Under the pieces are notes generated by a model. It was not told where the DNA came from and made no database searches. It saw only the letters and a program-made list of their open reading frames with translations. A DNA stretch of 42,601 nt, taken from the NCBI GenBank assembly GCA_944392515.1, contig CALXWV010000008.1, positions 1 to 42,601 of the forward strand, in the 5' to 3' direction. Within the stretch, counting starts at the first letter, position 1; each line of letters opens with the position of its first letter. The translations under genes and the position numbers were made by a program. Source of the DNA: an uncultured Clostridia bacterium. GTDB taxonomy: Bacteria; Bacillota; Clostridia; TANB77; CAG-508. Below, one piece after another: positions 31,315-39,017 of this stretch.

Positions 31315-31557
31315 TCACTTTTCTGGCATTATGAAAGTAGATATTGGGTTATTAGAGTAGTTTTCAAGCAATTCTTTTAATATCTGATTCGCTCGTTCTT
31401 CAGTTTCATACTTTCCTAGTATTCTATAATAGTCTAGTTCTCTAATCCCCCAACCCCTCACTTGCCATCTTAACTTTTTATCTAAATAACTTAAATTTTC
31501 TACTCTTAAGCTTAAACATTCTGTTGTTTGTGTTTTATCTTGACTTAAAATTAACAT
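31315..31557 (-). CDS. Early protein, 80 aa, paralogue of the previous gene
   Basis: MLILSQDKTQTTECLSLRVENLSYLDKKLRW, then YYRILGKYETEERANQILKELLENYSNN and the end TFIMPEK, parallel to FKFEMPKE in the paralogue. It is shorter because the central insert (residues 25-60 of the paralogue) is missing. Its start overlaps the end of the 57-aa gene by 23 nt. No function can be assigned. Confidence 0.65.
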   Translation of the reverse strand: MLILSQDKTQTTECLSLRVENLSYLDKKLRWQVRGWGIRELDYYRILGKYETEERANQILKELLENYSNNPISTFIMPEK

Positions 31558-31708
31558 TACTCTTTACTCCTGGTCTTTCATCACTTCTGTCTAATTCTTC
31601 GTATGTAAAACATCTTTTTATTTTTGTTTTTGGATCCTCAAACATTATAAAATTAGGGTACTTTTTTACTTCTTTCATAATTCGTTTATTATACATTGGT
31701 ATTATCAT
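31535..31708 (-). CDS. Small basic protein, 57 aa, unknown
   Basis: Starts MIIPMYNKRIMKEVKKYPNF behind AAGGAG and continues IMFEDPKTKIKRCFTYEELDRSDERPGV. A compact conserved-looking protein whose N-terminal NKRIMKEVKKYPNFIMFED segment recurs in clostridial phages. It overlaps the next start by 23 nt, which implies coupled translation. Too short for usual length cut-offs. Confidence 0.62.
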   Translation of the reverse strand: MIIPMYNKRIMKEVKKYPNFIMFEDPKTKIKRCFTYEELDRSDERPGVKSNVNFKSR

Positions 31709-31741
31709 TATGTTCTCCTTAATTTCGTGTTAGTTTTTATA

Positions 31742-31921
31742 TTACATTGTTATATGCAATCCAGCTCTTGTTTTATATAAATTGCAATATTCAAATAGTC
31801 CGACTTGTTTATTATTCAACAGACATTTAGGCAAACTATCGTTCATAATACACCACTCACAATTTTCGCATATATGAAGTCCTTTAGTCATAAGATTGTT
31901 ATCATCTATCTCTACTCTCAT
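31742..31921 (-). CDS. Cys-rich protein, 59 aa, probable metal-binding
   Basis: From ATG 31921 with GGAGG 5 nt upstream; an earlier ATG at 31933 overlaps the preceding gene more. HICENCEWCIMNDSLPKCLLNN and FEYCNLYKTR supply five Cys in the pattern C-x2-C-x2-C...C...C, which resembles small clostridial phage proteins with a single zinc or iron-sulfur site. Function unknown. Confidence 0.65.
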   Translation of the reverse strand: MRVEIDDNNLMTKGLHICENCEWCIMNDSLPKCLLNNKQVGLFEYCNLYKTRAGLHITM

Positions 31922-31922
31922 T

Positions 31923-32867
31923 TTATCCTCCATCCCCTAGATTTTCATATATAGTGTCAATATCATACTGATTTGCTAAGTTCATATCCTGAAGTACAGA
32001 TAATAGACACTTTTTAAAATATTCTTTAGGTCTTTTAATGTCTTCTCTGCTATTAGCTATTGCAAAGTTCTTTAAAGCTTTGTCAATGTGTTTTACATTT
32101 AAATTTTGTATTTTCTGTCGGGTATTTTTGTCCAGGTATAATTCCTTTAAAACATTTGTCAGTTCTTCTTTTAACCCATCATCATATAAACTAATTTGAC
32201 ATTGTTGCAAAATATCATTAAATTCAGCTTGTCCTATCACATCTATCTTATCTATCTCGTCTACTTTTTGCTTTTGTGGTAAGGAAGATGATAGATAGAT
32301 AGATTTACTTTTATTTAATTTAATTTTATTTAATTTGATTTGATTTAATTTGCATAATTTTGCATTGCATGTGTATCTATTTTTGTATGCATTTGCATTG
32401 CTTTTGTAATATCCTTTTATGCATTTGCATTGCTTTTGCTTTGCATTATTTATTTTTGCATTAATATTTGCATTTTCTTCTTTATTTTTGTTCCATCTTG
32501 TATTTGCTGCTGCAGTTCTCTTTTCTTTTATTGTTTCATATTTTTTCATTCGTCTTAGTAGAGATTCCGACCAAAAGTTTCGACCATCTGAATTGAATAA
32601 ACCGTTACCACTTTCACCTTTATACTCATTTATACAATCCTTAATAAATTGCTCTACATCTATACTTGTTCCAGTTTGCATCTTTATTGCCCTATAGGTA
32701 TTTTTAGAGAGAGGCAATTTATAATTGGATTCATTCCTTAACATTTCTATGATTGCCCAATATAGTCCGTAACTTTCGAATCCATAATCACATCTCATAT
32801 TTAATATTTTAGGATCTGAAAGTGCATTTGAATCGTGGCTGAAATAATAAGTATCTTTACTTCCCAT
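31923..32867 (-). CDS. Replication initiator-like protein (DUF4373/Lin1244 N-terminal domain)
   Basis: 314 residues. The first 110 (YYFSHDSNALSDPKILNMRCDYGFESYGLYWAIIEMLRNE, FWSESLLRRMKKYE) match the Lin1244/Lin1753-type winged-helix domain (DUF4373) seen in replication proteins of Gram-positive phages. A low-complexity Asn/Lys linker (about 140-195, LNQIKLNKIKLNKSKS) follows, and a DnaD-like helical domain (HIDKALKNFAIANSREDIKRPKEYFKKCLLSVL) ends the protein. It probably opens the origin and loads host helicase. The linker DNA contains iteron-like repeats, so the origin may be inside this gene. Confidence 0.8.
   Translation of the reverse strand: MGSKDTYYFSHDSNALSDPKILNMRCDYGFESYGLYWAIIEMLRNESNYKLPLSKNTYRAIKMQTGTSIDVEQFIKDCINEYKGESGNGLFNSDGRNFWSESLLRRMKKYETIKEKRTAAANTRWNKNKEENANINAKINNAKQKQCKCIKGYYKSNANAYKNRYTCNAKLCKLNQIKLNKIKLNKSKSIYLSSSLPQKQKVDEIDKIDVIGQAEFNDILQQCQISLYDDGLKEELTNVLKELYLDKNTRQKIQNLNVKHIDKALKNFAIANSREDIKRPKEYFKKCLLSVLQDMNLANQYDIDTIYENLGDGG
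32306..32440. other. Candidate replication origin inside the initiator gene
   Basis: A 21-bp direct repeat (32386-32406 and 32418-32438, starting TATGCATTTG) recurs at 32-bp spacing, with further TTTGCAT motifs at 32360-32370 and 32450-32475. Beside it, 32306-32350 is an almost pure A/T block of TTTAATTT-type tandem units, suitable for melting. Lambdoid and many siphophage origins have this arrangement within the initiator gene. Confidence 0.5.
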
Positions 32868-33186
32868 TATAATTACCTCTCTCTCTTTTAATTTTATCTA
32901 TAGTTAATTGCTGGTTGTTATAAATATTCTTTAAATATTCTTTTTCACAAATAGGTCCAAAACCTTTTTGAATGCTTTTCCATGTTTTAAGTTCTTTTCC
33001 ACATAATCTGCAATGAAATTCTCTTCCTCGTAAATCTTTATCTTTACACTTTTTTAAAGCTTCTATCCCCATTGTAATGGCTTTTATATCTTCCAGAAAC
33101 ACCTTGTCAATTTCATTATTGTGTAAAAAGCTTAATCTATCTCTTTTTAAATCTTCTAATTGTTCTATTGCTCTTAATCTATTCAT
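32857..33186 (-). CDS. DUF6011-like zinc-finger protein
   Basis: 109 residues: a helical N-terminal part and the motif FHCRLCGKELKTWKSIQKGFGPICEKEYL, the C-x2-C...S.x.G.GP.C pattern of DUF6011-type proteins, which bind one zinc. Such proteins sit in the replication region of many phages and actinobacterial elements. GAGGT is 8 nt before the ATG. It overlaps the initiator start by 11 nt. Confidence 0.72.
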   Translation of the reverse strand: MNRLRAIEQLEDLKRDRLSFLHNNEIDKVFLEDIKAITMGIEALKKCKDKDLRGREFHCRLCGKELKTWKSIQKGFGPICEKEYLKNIYNNQQLTIDKIKRERGNYNGK

Positions 33187-33198
33187 AATATTTACCTC

Positions 33199-33943
33199 TT
33201 AAAATGGATACTGATTTAATTTTAAAGTTAATCCTGATTCAGCTATAACAGTTTCTATTTTTGTCTGTTTATATACTTGTTCTTTCATAATGTTTGAACT
33301 AGCATTTGTGTTTGATAAATGACATAATAAAATTTTACTTACATGTCTTAAATCATTAGCCTTTAAGAATTCTAACAAGTTTTCTAAGCTCATATGGCTT
33401 TCTAGTAATCTTTTATATCTAGTTTTATTTATAATTTCATTTTGCATATTTTCTTTTGCTATGCTTTTAATATAGTTACATTCTATGAGTAAATAATTTA
33501 ATTCTTTAAATTTATACTTTATGTAGTATGTATCTGTAGCATATAATAGTTTTTCTCCAGTAGGTTTATATTGAATTAAAAATCCTAATGGTTCTTCTGC
33601 ATCATGCTGTGTACCAAATGGTAATATAATAAAATTTCCAATTTCAAATTGTTGTAGAGCTTTTATAACTTTAAATCTATGTCCCACTAAATTTTGCTTT
33701 TTAAAAGTTCCTGCAGATGCATATATGTTTATTCCATTTAAGGCAAAATTTGAAGCATACTTCAAATGGTCCATGTGCTCATGTGTAACTAAAACACCAT
33801 TTATTCCGACTAAAATTAAAATTTAATTCTTTTTGAACTATTTTAAAATTGACACCTGCATCTAATATCAATTTTTCATTTTTATTAGTTTCTATTAGAT
33901 AGCAGTTACCTTTTGAACTGCTACCTAATACTTGTAATTTCAT
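33199..33943 (-). pseudogene. MBL-fold metallo-hydrolase with an internal frameshift
   Basis: The gene starts at ATG 33943, overlapping the RecT stop as TAATG. It reads MKLQVLGSSSKGNCYLIET and DAGVNFKIVQKEL in one frame and stops at 33779. The +1 frame then gives VGINGVLVTHEHMDH (the HxHxDH metal site of metallo-beta-lactamase-fold enzymes), ATDTYYIKY and ILLCHLSNTN down to 33199. The switch falls in the A/T runs at about 33810-33826. MBL-fold proteins beside recT are common in clostridial phages (probably nucleases). From the internal ATG 33774 only a 191-aa fragment lacking the first metal ligands would be made. Confidence 0.8.
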
Positions 33944-34941
33944 TAAAATGATGGTCCTTCAGATGATTTATTATTTGTTTGACTATCTATTTGCTCTGCA
34001 GTATTCTCTACATAAGATGCAGAGGCAGGTAATTTTTCTGTAGAGTCTGTAATATCTATTACTTCTTTGTTTGCATTTTCTTCAATTTCTTGGTTCACTT
34101 TGTCTTCTTGACTTTCAATATAGTAAGACTCGTTTTGGTCTATTACATATACATAACTTCGATTTACTTTTTTAGGATCTACTGTCACTTTCTTACATGT
34201 TGCCCTTACCATAGTCTTATAAAGCATTTCGTCTGTCCAACCTTCAACTTTTTCATTTTCTTTAGTTGTATAATTATATTTTGTTCCGCCCCAAAATTCT
34301 GCAGAAGCTGTAGATGGTTTTCTTTTTAGTAACTCATCGACTGTCATTACAACTAGCTTATTATGTATTTCATTTTCATAACGGATATATCCAAATCCAC
34401 CAATTACATTTCCTCTATTAAATGGATTTGTAATTTTAAACTCATAACCTTCAATATTATTTTTATATACTGGTTGGAATGTGTCATTTTCTCTTACTAA
34501 TTCTACTTTTATATCTACGATTTTATATAAAGAGAATTGTGTAGCAATATATTTAAGTCCTTCATATCCTGCCATCAAATTCAAGTCGTATTTCCCTGTT
34601 TTCGAGTTTTTGTATGGTACTACATGAAGATGATTAGGTATAGACATATCTAAGCCTAATTTTGCGTTTTGAACAACATCTGTAGCTAATTTATTCATAT
34701 TAACATTGTTCCAAGTTACTGTTGGATCATCTTTTTTCTTTGTACTTAATTGTCTACTCGTTTCAGCAATTCTTAATGCATTATCTATTCCGATGAAATA
34801 GTTTCTTATTAATTGCCTTTGATAATCGTTTAAGTTCAATTCTCCTATGTTCCCTTCAAATTCTTTCATTACCATACTAGTAAATCTCTCGCTAGCTGTT
34901 ATTTCTTTTTTGTTTTCTTGTTTTTGTAATTGATTATTCAT
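33943..34941 (-). CDS. recT: RecT-family single-strand annealing recombinase
   Basis: 332 residues with the RecT core: LATDVVQNAKLGLDMSIPNHLHVVPYKN, LMAGYEGLKYIATQF, GGFGYIRYENEIHNKLVVMTVDELLKRKP, WTDEMLYKTMVRATCKK. The C-terminal 60 residues are an acidic disordered tail as in RecT/Bet proteins that contact SSB. It anneals ssDNA during phage recombination and replication. Its partner is not a RecE-type exonuclease but, by position, the SMC-like ATPase upstream and the MBL-fold gene downstream. Confidence 0.93.
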   Translation of the reverse strand: MNNQLQKQENKKEITASERFTSMVMKEFEGNIGELNLNDYQRQLIRNYFIGIDNALRIAETSRQLSTKKKDDPTVTWNNVNMNKLATDVVQNAKLGLDMSIPNHLHVVPYKNSKTGKYDLNLMAGYEGLKYIATQFSLYKIVDIKVELVRENDTFQPVYKNNIEGYEFKITNPFNRGNVIGGFGYIRYENEIHNKLVVMTVDELLKRKPSTASAEFWGGTKYNYTTKENEKVEGWTDEMLYKTMVRATCKKVTVDPKKVNRSYVYVIDQNESYYIESQEDKVNQEIEENANKEVIDITDSTEKLPASASYVENTAEQIDSQTNNKSSEGPSF

Positions 34942-35272
34942 TGAATTTTCCTCCTATAATATTTTTTAATACACTTTCTAACTCTTCTTTAGTATTAACT
35001 TTAATTTCATGCACTTGAACATTATTATTTCCTTTTATTTTTCTCAAAGCCATATCAACTGCGTGCTCCAATCTATCTTTAGAAATTATTTTGTAATCTA
35101 ATATGTTCATTATCAAGCTGTAAATACCTGTTGCAATCGCTTCTTCACAATTTCCAGTAATTTTTAAATTTGTATTTTTTTCATTTTCTAATTTTTGAAT
35201 ACATAATGAATATGTATAATTTTTATTATCTCTTTCCAACTCTTTTACCTCTCTTTTTATATTTTTTCTCAT
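34934..35272 (-). CDS. Early protein, 112 aa, unknown
   Basis: Begins with a basic helix (MRKNIKREVKELERDNKNYTY), then NLKITGNCEEAIATGIYSLIMNILDYKIISKDRLEHAVDMALRKI. It overlaps both neighbours, so translation is coupled to RecT. The middle segment looks like a compact helical domain. Frequently, small proteins of unknown role lie next to RecT. No family recognised. Confidence 0.62.
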   Translation of the reverse strand: MRKNIKREVKELERDNKNYTYSLCIQKLENEKNTNLKITGNCEEAIATGIYSLIMNILDYKIISKDRLEHAVDMALRKIKGNNNVQVHEIKVNTKEELESVLKNIIGGKFNE

Positions 35273-35435
35273 TTCTTTTTAAAATTTTTATATATTCATC
35301 TGTTCCATATTTTTGTTCTTGAAAATAGTGCCAAATATCTGATATATTTCTTCTGTACTTTTTAGGAACACCCTCATTGTGTTCTTTTGTTTGTTTTTTT
35401 ATCAAATTTCTATTTAAAGTTCTTTCAAATGACAT
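35226..35435 (-). CDS. Small basic protein, 69 aa, unknown
   Basis: From ATG 35435 with GGGAGG 7 nt upstream; an ATG at 35450 precedes the ribosome site. MSFERTLNRNLIKKQTKEHNEG, VPKKYRRNISDIWHYFQEQKYG, end KKRGKRVGKR. About one third of residues are Lys or Arg, so nucleic-acid binding is likely. It overlaps the next gene by 47 nt. Confidence 0.62.
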   Translation of the reverse strand: MSFERTLNRNLIKKQTKEHNEGVPKKYRRNISDIWHYFQEQKYGTDEYIKILKRNEKKYKKRGKRVGKR

Positions 35436-35451
35436 TTCTAATCCTCCCATT

Positions 35452-35778
35452 TTATATTTGCTCTATTAAATCATCAAAGCTTTTTCCATATCCAACATTT
35501 TTTATTCTTTCATCTATATCATTTTGCTTGATAATCTCTTTTTCATAACCATCCAAAACTTTTATAACTTTTGATATATCTCTATTACAGCAATCATTCC
35601 AAAGCATATATAATTTATCTTCGTAAAGTTCCATTTTGTCTAAAGTGATTAAATATAAAGCTGTTTTATCTCCAACTGCATTTTGCAATTCAAAAAGCGT
35701 TCTAATTGCTCCAGGATTTCCACCTGCAAAATTTATAAAATTTTGTGATACAGTTGAAAATATTTCTAGTCTACTCAT
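35452..35778 (-). CDS. Conserved phage protein, 108 aa, unknown
   Basis: MSRLEIFSTVSQNFINFAGGNPGAIRTLFELQNAVGDKTALYLITLDKMELYEDKLYMLWNDCCNRD. The GNPGAI...LYEDKLYMLWNDCC pattern recurs in clostridial phages near recombination genes but has no assigned function. GAGGTG is 9 nt before the ATG. It lies 1 nt from the ATPase gene, indicating one operon. Confidence 0.65.
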   Translation of the reverse strand: MSRLEIFSTVSQNFINFAGGNPGAIRTLFELQNAVGDKTALYLITLDKMELYEDKLYMLWNDCCNRDISKVIKVLDGYEKEIIKQNDIDERIKNVGYGKSFDDLIEQI

Positions 35779-37716
35779 CTATATCACCTCAATTCTTAAA
35801 ACTGGATCGTTTGTAACTACTAGACTGATTATTTGAGTATCTATGTTATATAACTTGTTAATAGATTCTCTATTATCTATAAATATAGGTGCTGATTTTC
35901 CTTCAAATTTTATAAGTGTATTTATGATATCTAATCCTGCAGTTATTTTTTTAGCATTATTTAAGTCATCAAATGGTACTCCATCTACTGTAGCAATACA
36001 AGTTTCTTCAATAGCCCCATTCATATTTTCTGTTAATAGTTTGAATTTAACTAAGCTAAAATGACTATTTATTGAGTTTTCAAATAAATCTACTTTTAAC
36101 TTTGAAAACTTTTCTATTAAGAAAATTTGATGCTCTAACTCGTTTATTTTATCTGCTGTTTCTGCTTCTTCTTTATCAAGTTCTTTAATTCGTACCTTTA
36201 TGTTTTCTTGATTTTCTTTAATTTTAAGCATTTTGTCTACTTCATCATATTTTGCTTTTAATTCAGCCTTACGATTTTTTATTGATGTTGTATCTCCATT
36301 TGCTAAACTATCTACTTCTTTTTGTAATTTTTCTATTTCTAGTAATCCTTCTCTATATTCAGGAATTTCATTTATATTAAATGGTTTAATGTTATTTTGT
36401 TTTTCTTCGTTTTCTTTTAATCTAGAATTAATATTTTCAAGTTCCTCATTATATTTTTTTAACTGCTGTTGTAATTCATTAATTCTTAATGTATTTTTAT
36501 CTACAATACTTTTTCTTGCTTGTCCTTCTTTGTTAATGTTGTTTTTCTTTTCTTCTTGTTTTTTATTAAAATCCTGTTTTGCTTTTTCTCTTATTTCATT
36601 AATTCTTTCTTCAGGATATTCTCTTCCACAGGTTGGACATATAAAGTTCTTTTCATCTATTTCAAGTTGTTCATTTTCAGTTTGATACCATTCTTCTCGT
36701 AATCTTTTAATAGAATTTTCGTAATTTTCATTTTCTGTTAACAATTGTTCTAATTCTGTAGATGCATTTCTAATTCTTCCTTCAGCAACACTTTTTTCAT
36801 TTTCTAGTTTTATTACTTCTGAAGAATACTTATTAGAGTGGTCCACTTCTAGTTTGAACTTTAAATTATTTAGTTTGTTTTTCTTTTTTGTTAATTCCTC
36901 AACTTTTTTCATATTGTTTTTAGCTATTAATTGTACATTTGTTAATTCTTCATCTAATTCATCCATTTGCTTGTTTATCTGATTTTTTTCATTTTCTAAA
37001 TTTGAATAATCTGTATCATCATTAGTAATTAATCCTTTTGAAAGCTCATCTATTCTAATAGGTATTTGTTCTTTTTGGTGATTTAATTTTTTTATACCTT
37101 CTTTTAAAACTTTGGTATAATCAGCAATTGATCTACCATTTAAATTTTCTAAAATAGGCTTATATTCTTCACGCTCTGCCATAATTGTTTCATCATCCAT
37201 ATTTATATTTGCTATACTCATTAAAACTTTTTTTCTTTCATCTTCTGACATAGTTTCATTAAAATATAGTGGATCAGTAATCATTTTAAATAATGCTTCT
37301 GGGATTAGCGTATTAACTCTCTCATTAAATTCCTTTTGTATTACTGGAACATCATCTATCCAATATTTATTTTCATGACTGGATAATTCTTGTTCTTCTT
37401 GACCTCTATGTTTAACCCAATTTTCAGAGTAAATCTTTTTAAATTTTGTATTTATCCCATCAATATTAAGCATTATTTCTACTTCGTGTTCTAGGAAATG
37501 TATAGGTTTATTGTTTTTATCCAAAGTTTTAATACTAAATTTAGTTCTGTTGCTACTATCCTTGTTAAAAAATAGCCATTTAAAAGCATCAAATACTGTT
37601 GTCTTTCCAGTTGCATTTGCTCCATATATATTTGTATTTTTACCTTCAAAGTTTATCTCTAATTCTTTGATACCCTTAAAATTTTTAATCTTCATTTTCA
37701 TTAGTTTTATTTCCAT
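35779..37716 (-). CDS. SMC/RecF-like recombination ATPase with zinc hook
   Basis: 645 residues. Walker A GANATGKTT at 32-40 in an AAA_23-type N-terminal domain (NFKGIKELEINFEGKN, FDAFKWLFFNKDSSNR). Two long coiled coils surround a zinc hook NFICPTCGREYP near residue 356. The C-terminal part has KKITAGLDIINTLIKF and the Walker B-like PIFIDNRESINKL (D-loop region). This is an SbcC/Rad50-like architecture of reduced size. With RecT it forms the phage recombination module. No SbcD-type nuclease is adjacent, so the MBL-fold gene may supply the nuclease. Confidence 0.85.
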   Translation of the reverse strand: MEIKLMKMKIKNFKGIKELEINFEGKNTNIYGANATGKTTVFDAFKWLFFNKDSSNRTKFSIKTLDKNNKPIHFLEHEVEIMLNIDGINTKFKKIYSENWVKHRGQEEQELSSHENKYWIDDVPVIQKEFNERVNTLIPEALFKMITDPLYFNETMSEDERKKVLMSIANINMDDETIMAEREEYKPILENLNGRSIADYTKVLKEGIKKLNHQKEQIPIRIDELSKGLITNDDTDYSNLENEKNQINKQMDELDEELTNVQLIAKNNMKKVEELTKKKNKLNNLKFKLEVDHSNKYSSEVIKLENEKSVAEGRIRNASTELEQLLTENENYENSIKRLREEWYQTENEQLEIDEKNFICPTCGREYPEERINEIREKAKQDFNKKQEEKKNNINKEGQARKSIVDKNTLRINELQQQLKKYNEELENINSRLKENEEKQNNIKPFNINEIPEYREGLLEIEKLQKEVDSLANGDTTSIKNRKAELKAKYDEVDKMLKIKENQENIKVRIKELDKEEAETADKINELEHQIFLIEKFSKLKVDLFENSINSHFSLVKFKLLTENMNGAIEETCIATVDGVPFDDLNNAKKITAGLDIINTLIKFEGKSAPIFIDNRESINKLYNIDTQIISLVVTNDPVLRIEVI

Positions 37717-37963
37717 TATTCATTACCTCCCATAATTTTTTTACGCAATTTTTGCACACATATTTTTCATTTATCTCTTGTAATCCTTCTTTATTTCCAC
37801 AGAATGTGCAGCTTTCTTCTACTTTTCTTAATACTATTTTGTTGCCTTCTGTATAAATTTCTAATATATCCTTTTCCTTAATATCTAAATTCTTTCTAAT
37901 CTCCGCTGGAATAACATATCTTCCTAAATTATCTAATCTTCTTGATACACCTGTATTTTTCAT
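37685..37963 (-). CDS. AbrB-like transition regulator with C-terminal zinc ribbon
   Basis: About 92 residues from ATG 37963 (AAGGAGTG 9 nt upstream), where the AbrB family begins: MKNTGVSRRLDNLGRYVIPAEIR, then DILEIYTEGNKIVLRKV. A C-x2-C...C-x2-C ribbon (CTFCGNKEG, YVCKNCVKK) follows, as in other phage AbrB/SpoVT-like proteins. AbrB-type swapped-hairpin barrels bind AT-rich promoters and in hosts repress post-exponential genes. It may repress phage or host transition genes. The gene overlaps the ATPase start by 32 nt. Confidence 0.82.
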   Translation of the reverse strand: MKNTGVSRRLDNLGRYVIPAEIRKNLDIKEKDILEIYTEGNKIVLRKVEESCTFCGNKEGLQEINEKYVCKNCVKKLWEVMNNGNKTNENED

Positions 37964-38045
37964 TTTCTTTTCACTCCTTCTTGTTTCTAAACTTAAATTG
38001 TGATAAAATAAATATAGAAACATTTATTAAATTTGTTTTATAGAA

Positions 38046-38333
38046 CTATTTGCTTTGACGAGTTGGTAGTTCTATTATTTTGTTAGTTTTTGAATTATCT
38101 GAAATTATCAAGTCATTTAATAGTGCCGAAAAATTACTATCAGATATTTCATAAATTTTTTTCAATTTATTAAATCTTTCATTATAAGTATTGCTAAAGC
38201 ATAAATCTCTAATTTTCTTAAATTGTTCTGCACATTCACATTTTATGTCTTTTATTTCTCTGTCCTTGCGTTTAACTATATCTTCCAAATTTTTAATTCT
38301 TATTGTCTCATCTGAATGTTTTCCAATATTCAT
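38046..38333 (-). CDS. Early protein, 95 aa, unknown
   Basis: MNIGKHSDETIRIKNLEDIVKRKDREIKDIKCECAEQFKKIRDL is a coiled-coil N-terminus, followed by NTYNERFNKLKKIYEISDSNFSALLNDLII. AAGGAGGTG is 8 nt before the ATG. No family recognised; it belongs to the first part of the early transcript after cro. Confidence 0.62.
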   Translation of the reverse strand: MNIGKHSDETIRIKNLEDIVKRKDREIKDIKCECAEQFKKIRDLCFSNTYNERFNKLKKIYEISDSNFSALLNDLIISDNSKTNKIIELPTRQSK

Positions 38334-38340
38334 ATTCTAA

Positions 38341-38424
38341 TCACCTCCTTAATATTTTTAATTTACTTTTTAATTTTGCTAATGTAATGATATGCCAATA
38401 ATAACATTTATCTAGTTTGTCCAT
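38341..38424 (-). CDS. Possible 27-aa peptide
   Basis: MDKLDKCYYWHIITLAKLKSK and a basic end. GGAG lies 11 nt before the ATG, and the frame overlaps the 49-aa gene by 17 nt; its last codons AGG AGG TGA supply the ribosome site of the next gene. It may be a leader peptide that couples translation. Confidence 0.4.
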   Translation of the reverse strand: MDKLDKCYYWHIITLAKLKSKLKILRR

Positions 38425-38557
38425 GTTTTCTTATTCTCCTTTTCTTTTGCTCTACTTTGTTATCTATCCAGCATAATATAAAACTCATATTTGCAAATAG
38501 GCTTATAATAAATGCTACTTCTGTAGGAGTAAATAAACTATAAATTTGATCAACCAT
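38408..38557 (-). CDS. Small membrane protein, 49 aa
   Basis: MVDQIYSLFTPTEVAFIISLFANMSFILCWIDNK then a very basic tail KKRRIRKHGQTR. One membrane helix, cytoplasmic positive tail. AAGGAAGTG precedes the ATG. It overlaps the stop of the excisionase-like gene by 8 nt. Possibly a superinfection-related or uncharacterised early protein. Confidence 0.58.
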   Translation of the reverse strand: MVDQIYSLFTPTEVAFIISLFANMSFILCWIDNKVEQKKRRIRKHGQTR

Positions 38558-38765
38558 TTTTCTCACTTCCTTTCTCTTTAATTTTATATCCTGAAAATTC
38601 TTCTAATAGTTTTGGACTAATATAATATGTATATTTACTACTATTAGGCATTTTTTCAGCAATTCCAATTGGTAATGTTCCTCTTTGTAATCCAACTCTT
38701 ACAAATTGTTGGCATTTATTAAGGACCTTAGCAGCATAAGCAACAGTAATTTTCCTTTCATTCAT
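38550..38765 (-). CDS. Small HTH (excisionase/MerR-like) DNA-binding protein, 71 aa
   Basis: MNERKITVAYAAKVLNKCQQFVRVGLQRGTLPIGIAEKMPNS, then YTYYISPKLLEEFSGYKI: the HTH_17 winged-helix pattern where the strand ends with Y-I-P/S-K-x-L. Similar proteins follow cro in many clostridial prophages and act as excisionases or early regulators. AGGAGG is 7 nt before the ATG. It is the second gene of the early transcript. Confidence 0.72.
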   Translation of the reverse strand: MNERKITVAYAAKVLNKCQQFVRVGLQRGTLPIGIAEKMPNSSKYTYYISPKLLEEFSGYKIKEKGSEKNG

Positions 38766-38786
38766 CTTTTTTCCTCCTATTATATT

Positions 38787-38800
38787 TGTGTCAAGTCGCC
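38787..38800 (-). repeat. 14-bp sequence repeated in inverse orientation at 39736-39749
   Basis: TGTGTCAAGTCGCC here is the exact reverse complement of GGCGACTTGACACA at 39736-39749. The pair brackets the cro-cI region, 936 bp apart. In each outward transcript (early and repressor) the RNA would carry the same 14 bases. Confidence 0.75.
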
Positions 38801-38801
38801 A

Positions 38802-38999
38802 TTATTTTGAATTTATAAATGTGTTTGCATCTACATTTAGTGCATTAATTATTTTTATAAATTCATCAATTGTAATTCTTCTTTTTTCCTTTAAAGATGC
38901 ATTTAACTTTGGTAAAGCAATTCCACAATTTTCTGATAACCAAGTTTGTGATATTCCGTTATCATTTAAATACATATAAATTTTCTTCCCTATGCTCAT
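38802..38999 (-). CDS. Cro-like XRE regulator, 65 aa
   Basis: MSIGKKIYMYLNDNGISQTWLSENCGIALPKLNASLKEKRRITIDEFIKIINALNVDANTF: a complete five-helix XRE domain with little else. It is divergent from the repressor gene across three operators and is the first early gene. AAAGGAGGCG is 6 nt before the ATG. By position and size it is the Cro counterpart; it could also be an antirepressor. Confidence 0.8.
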   Translation of the reverse strand: MSIGKKIYMYLNDNGISQTWLSENCGIALPKLNASLKEKRRITIDEFIKIINALNVDANTFINSK

Positions 39000-39017
39000 T
39001 TTATCGCCTCCTTTAAT

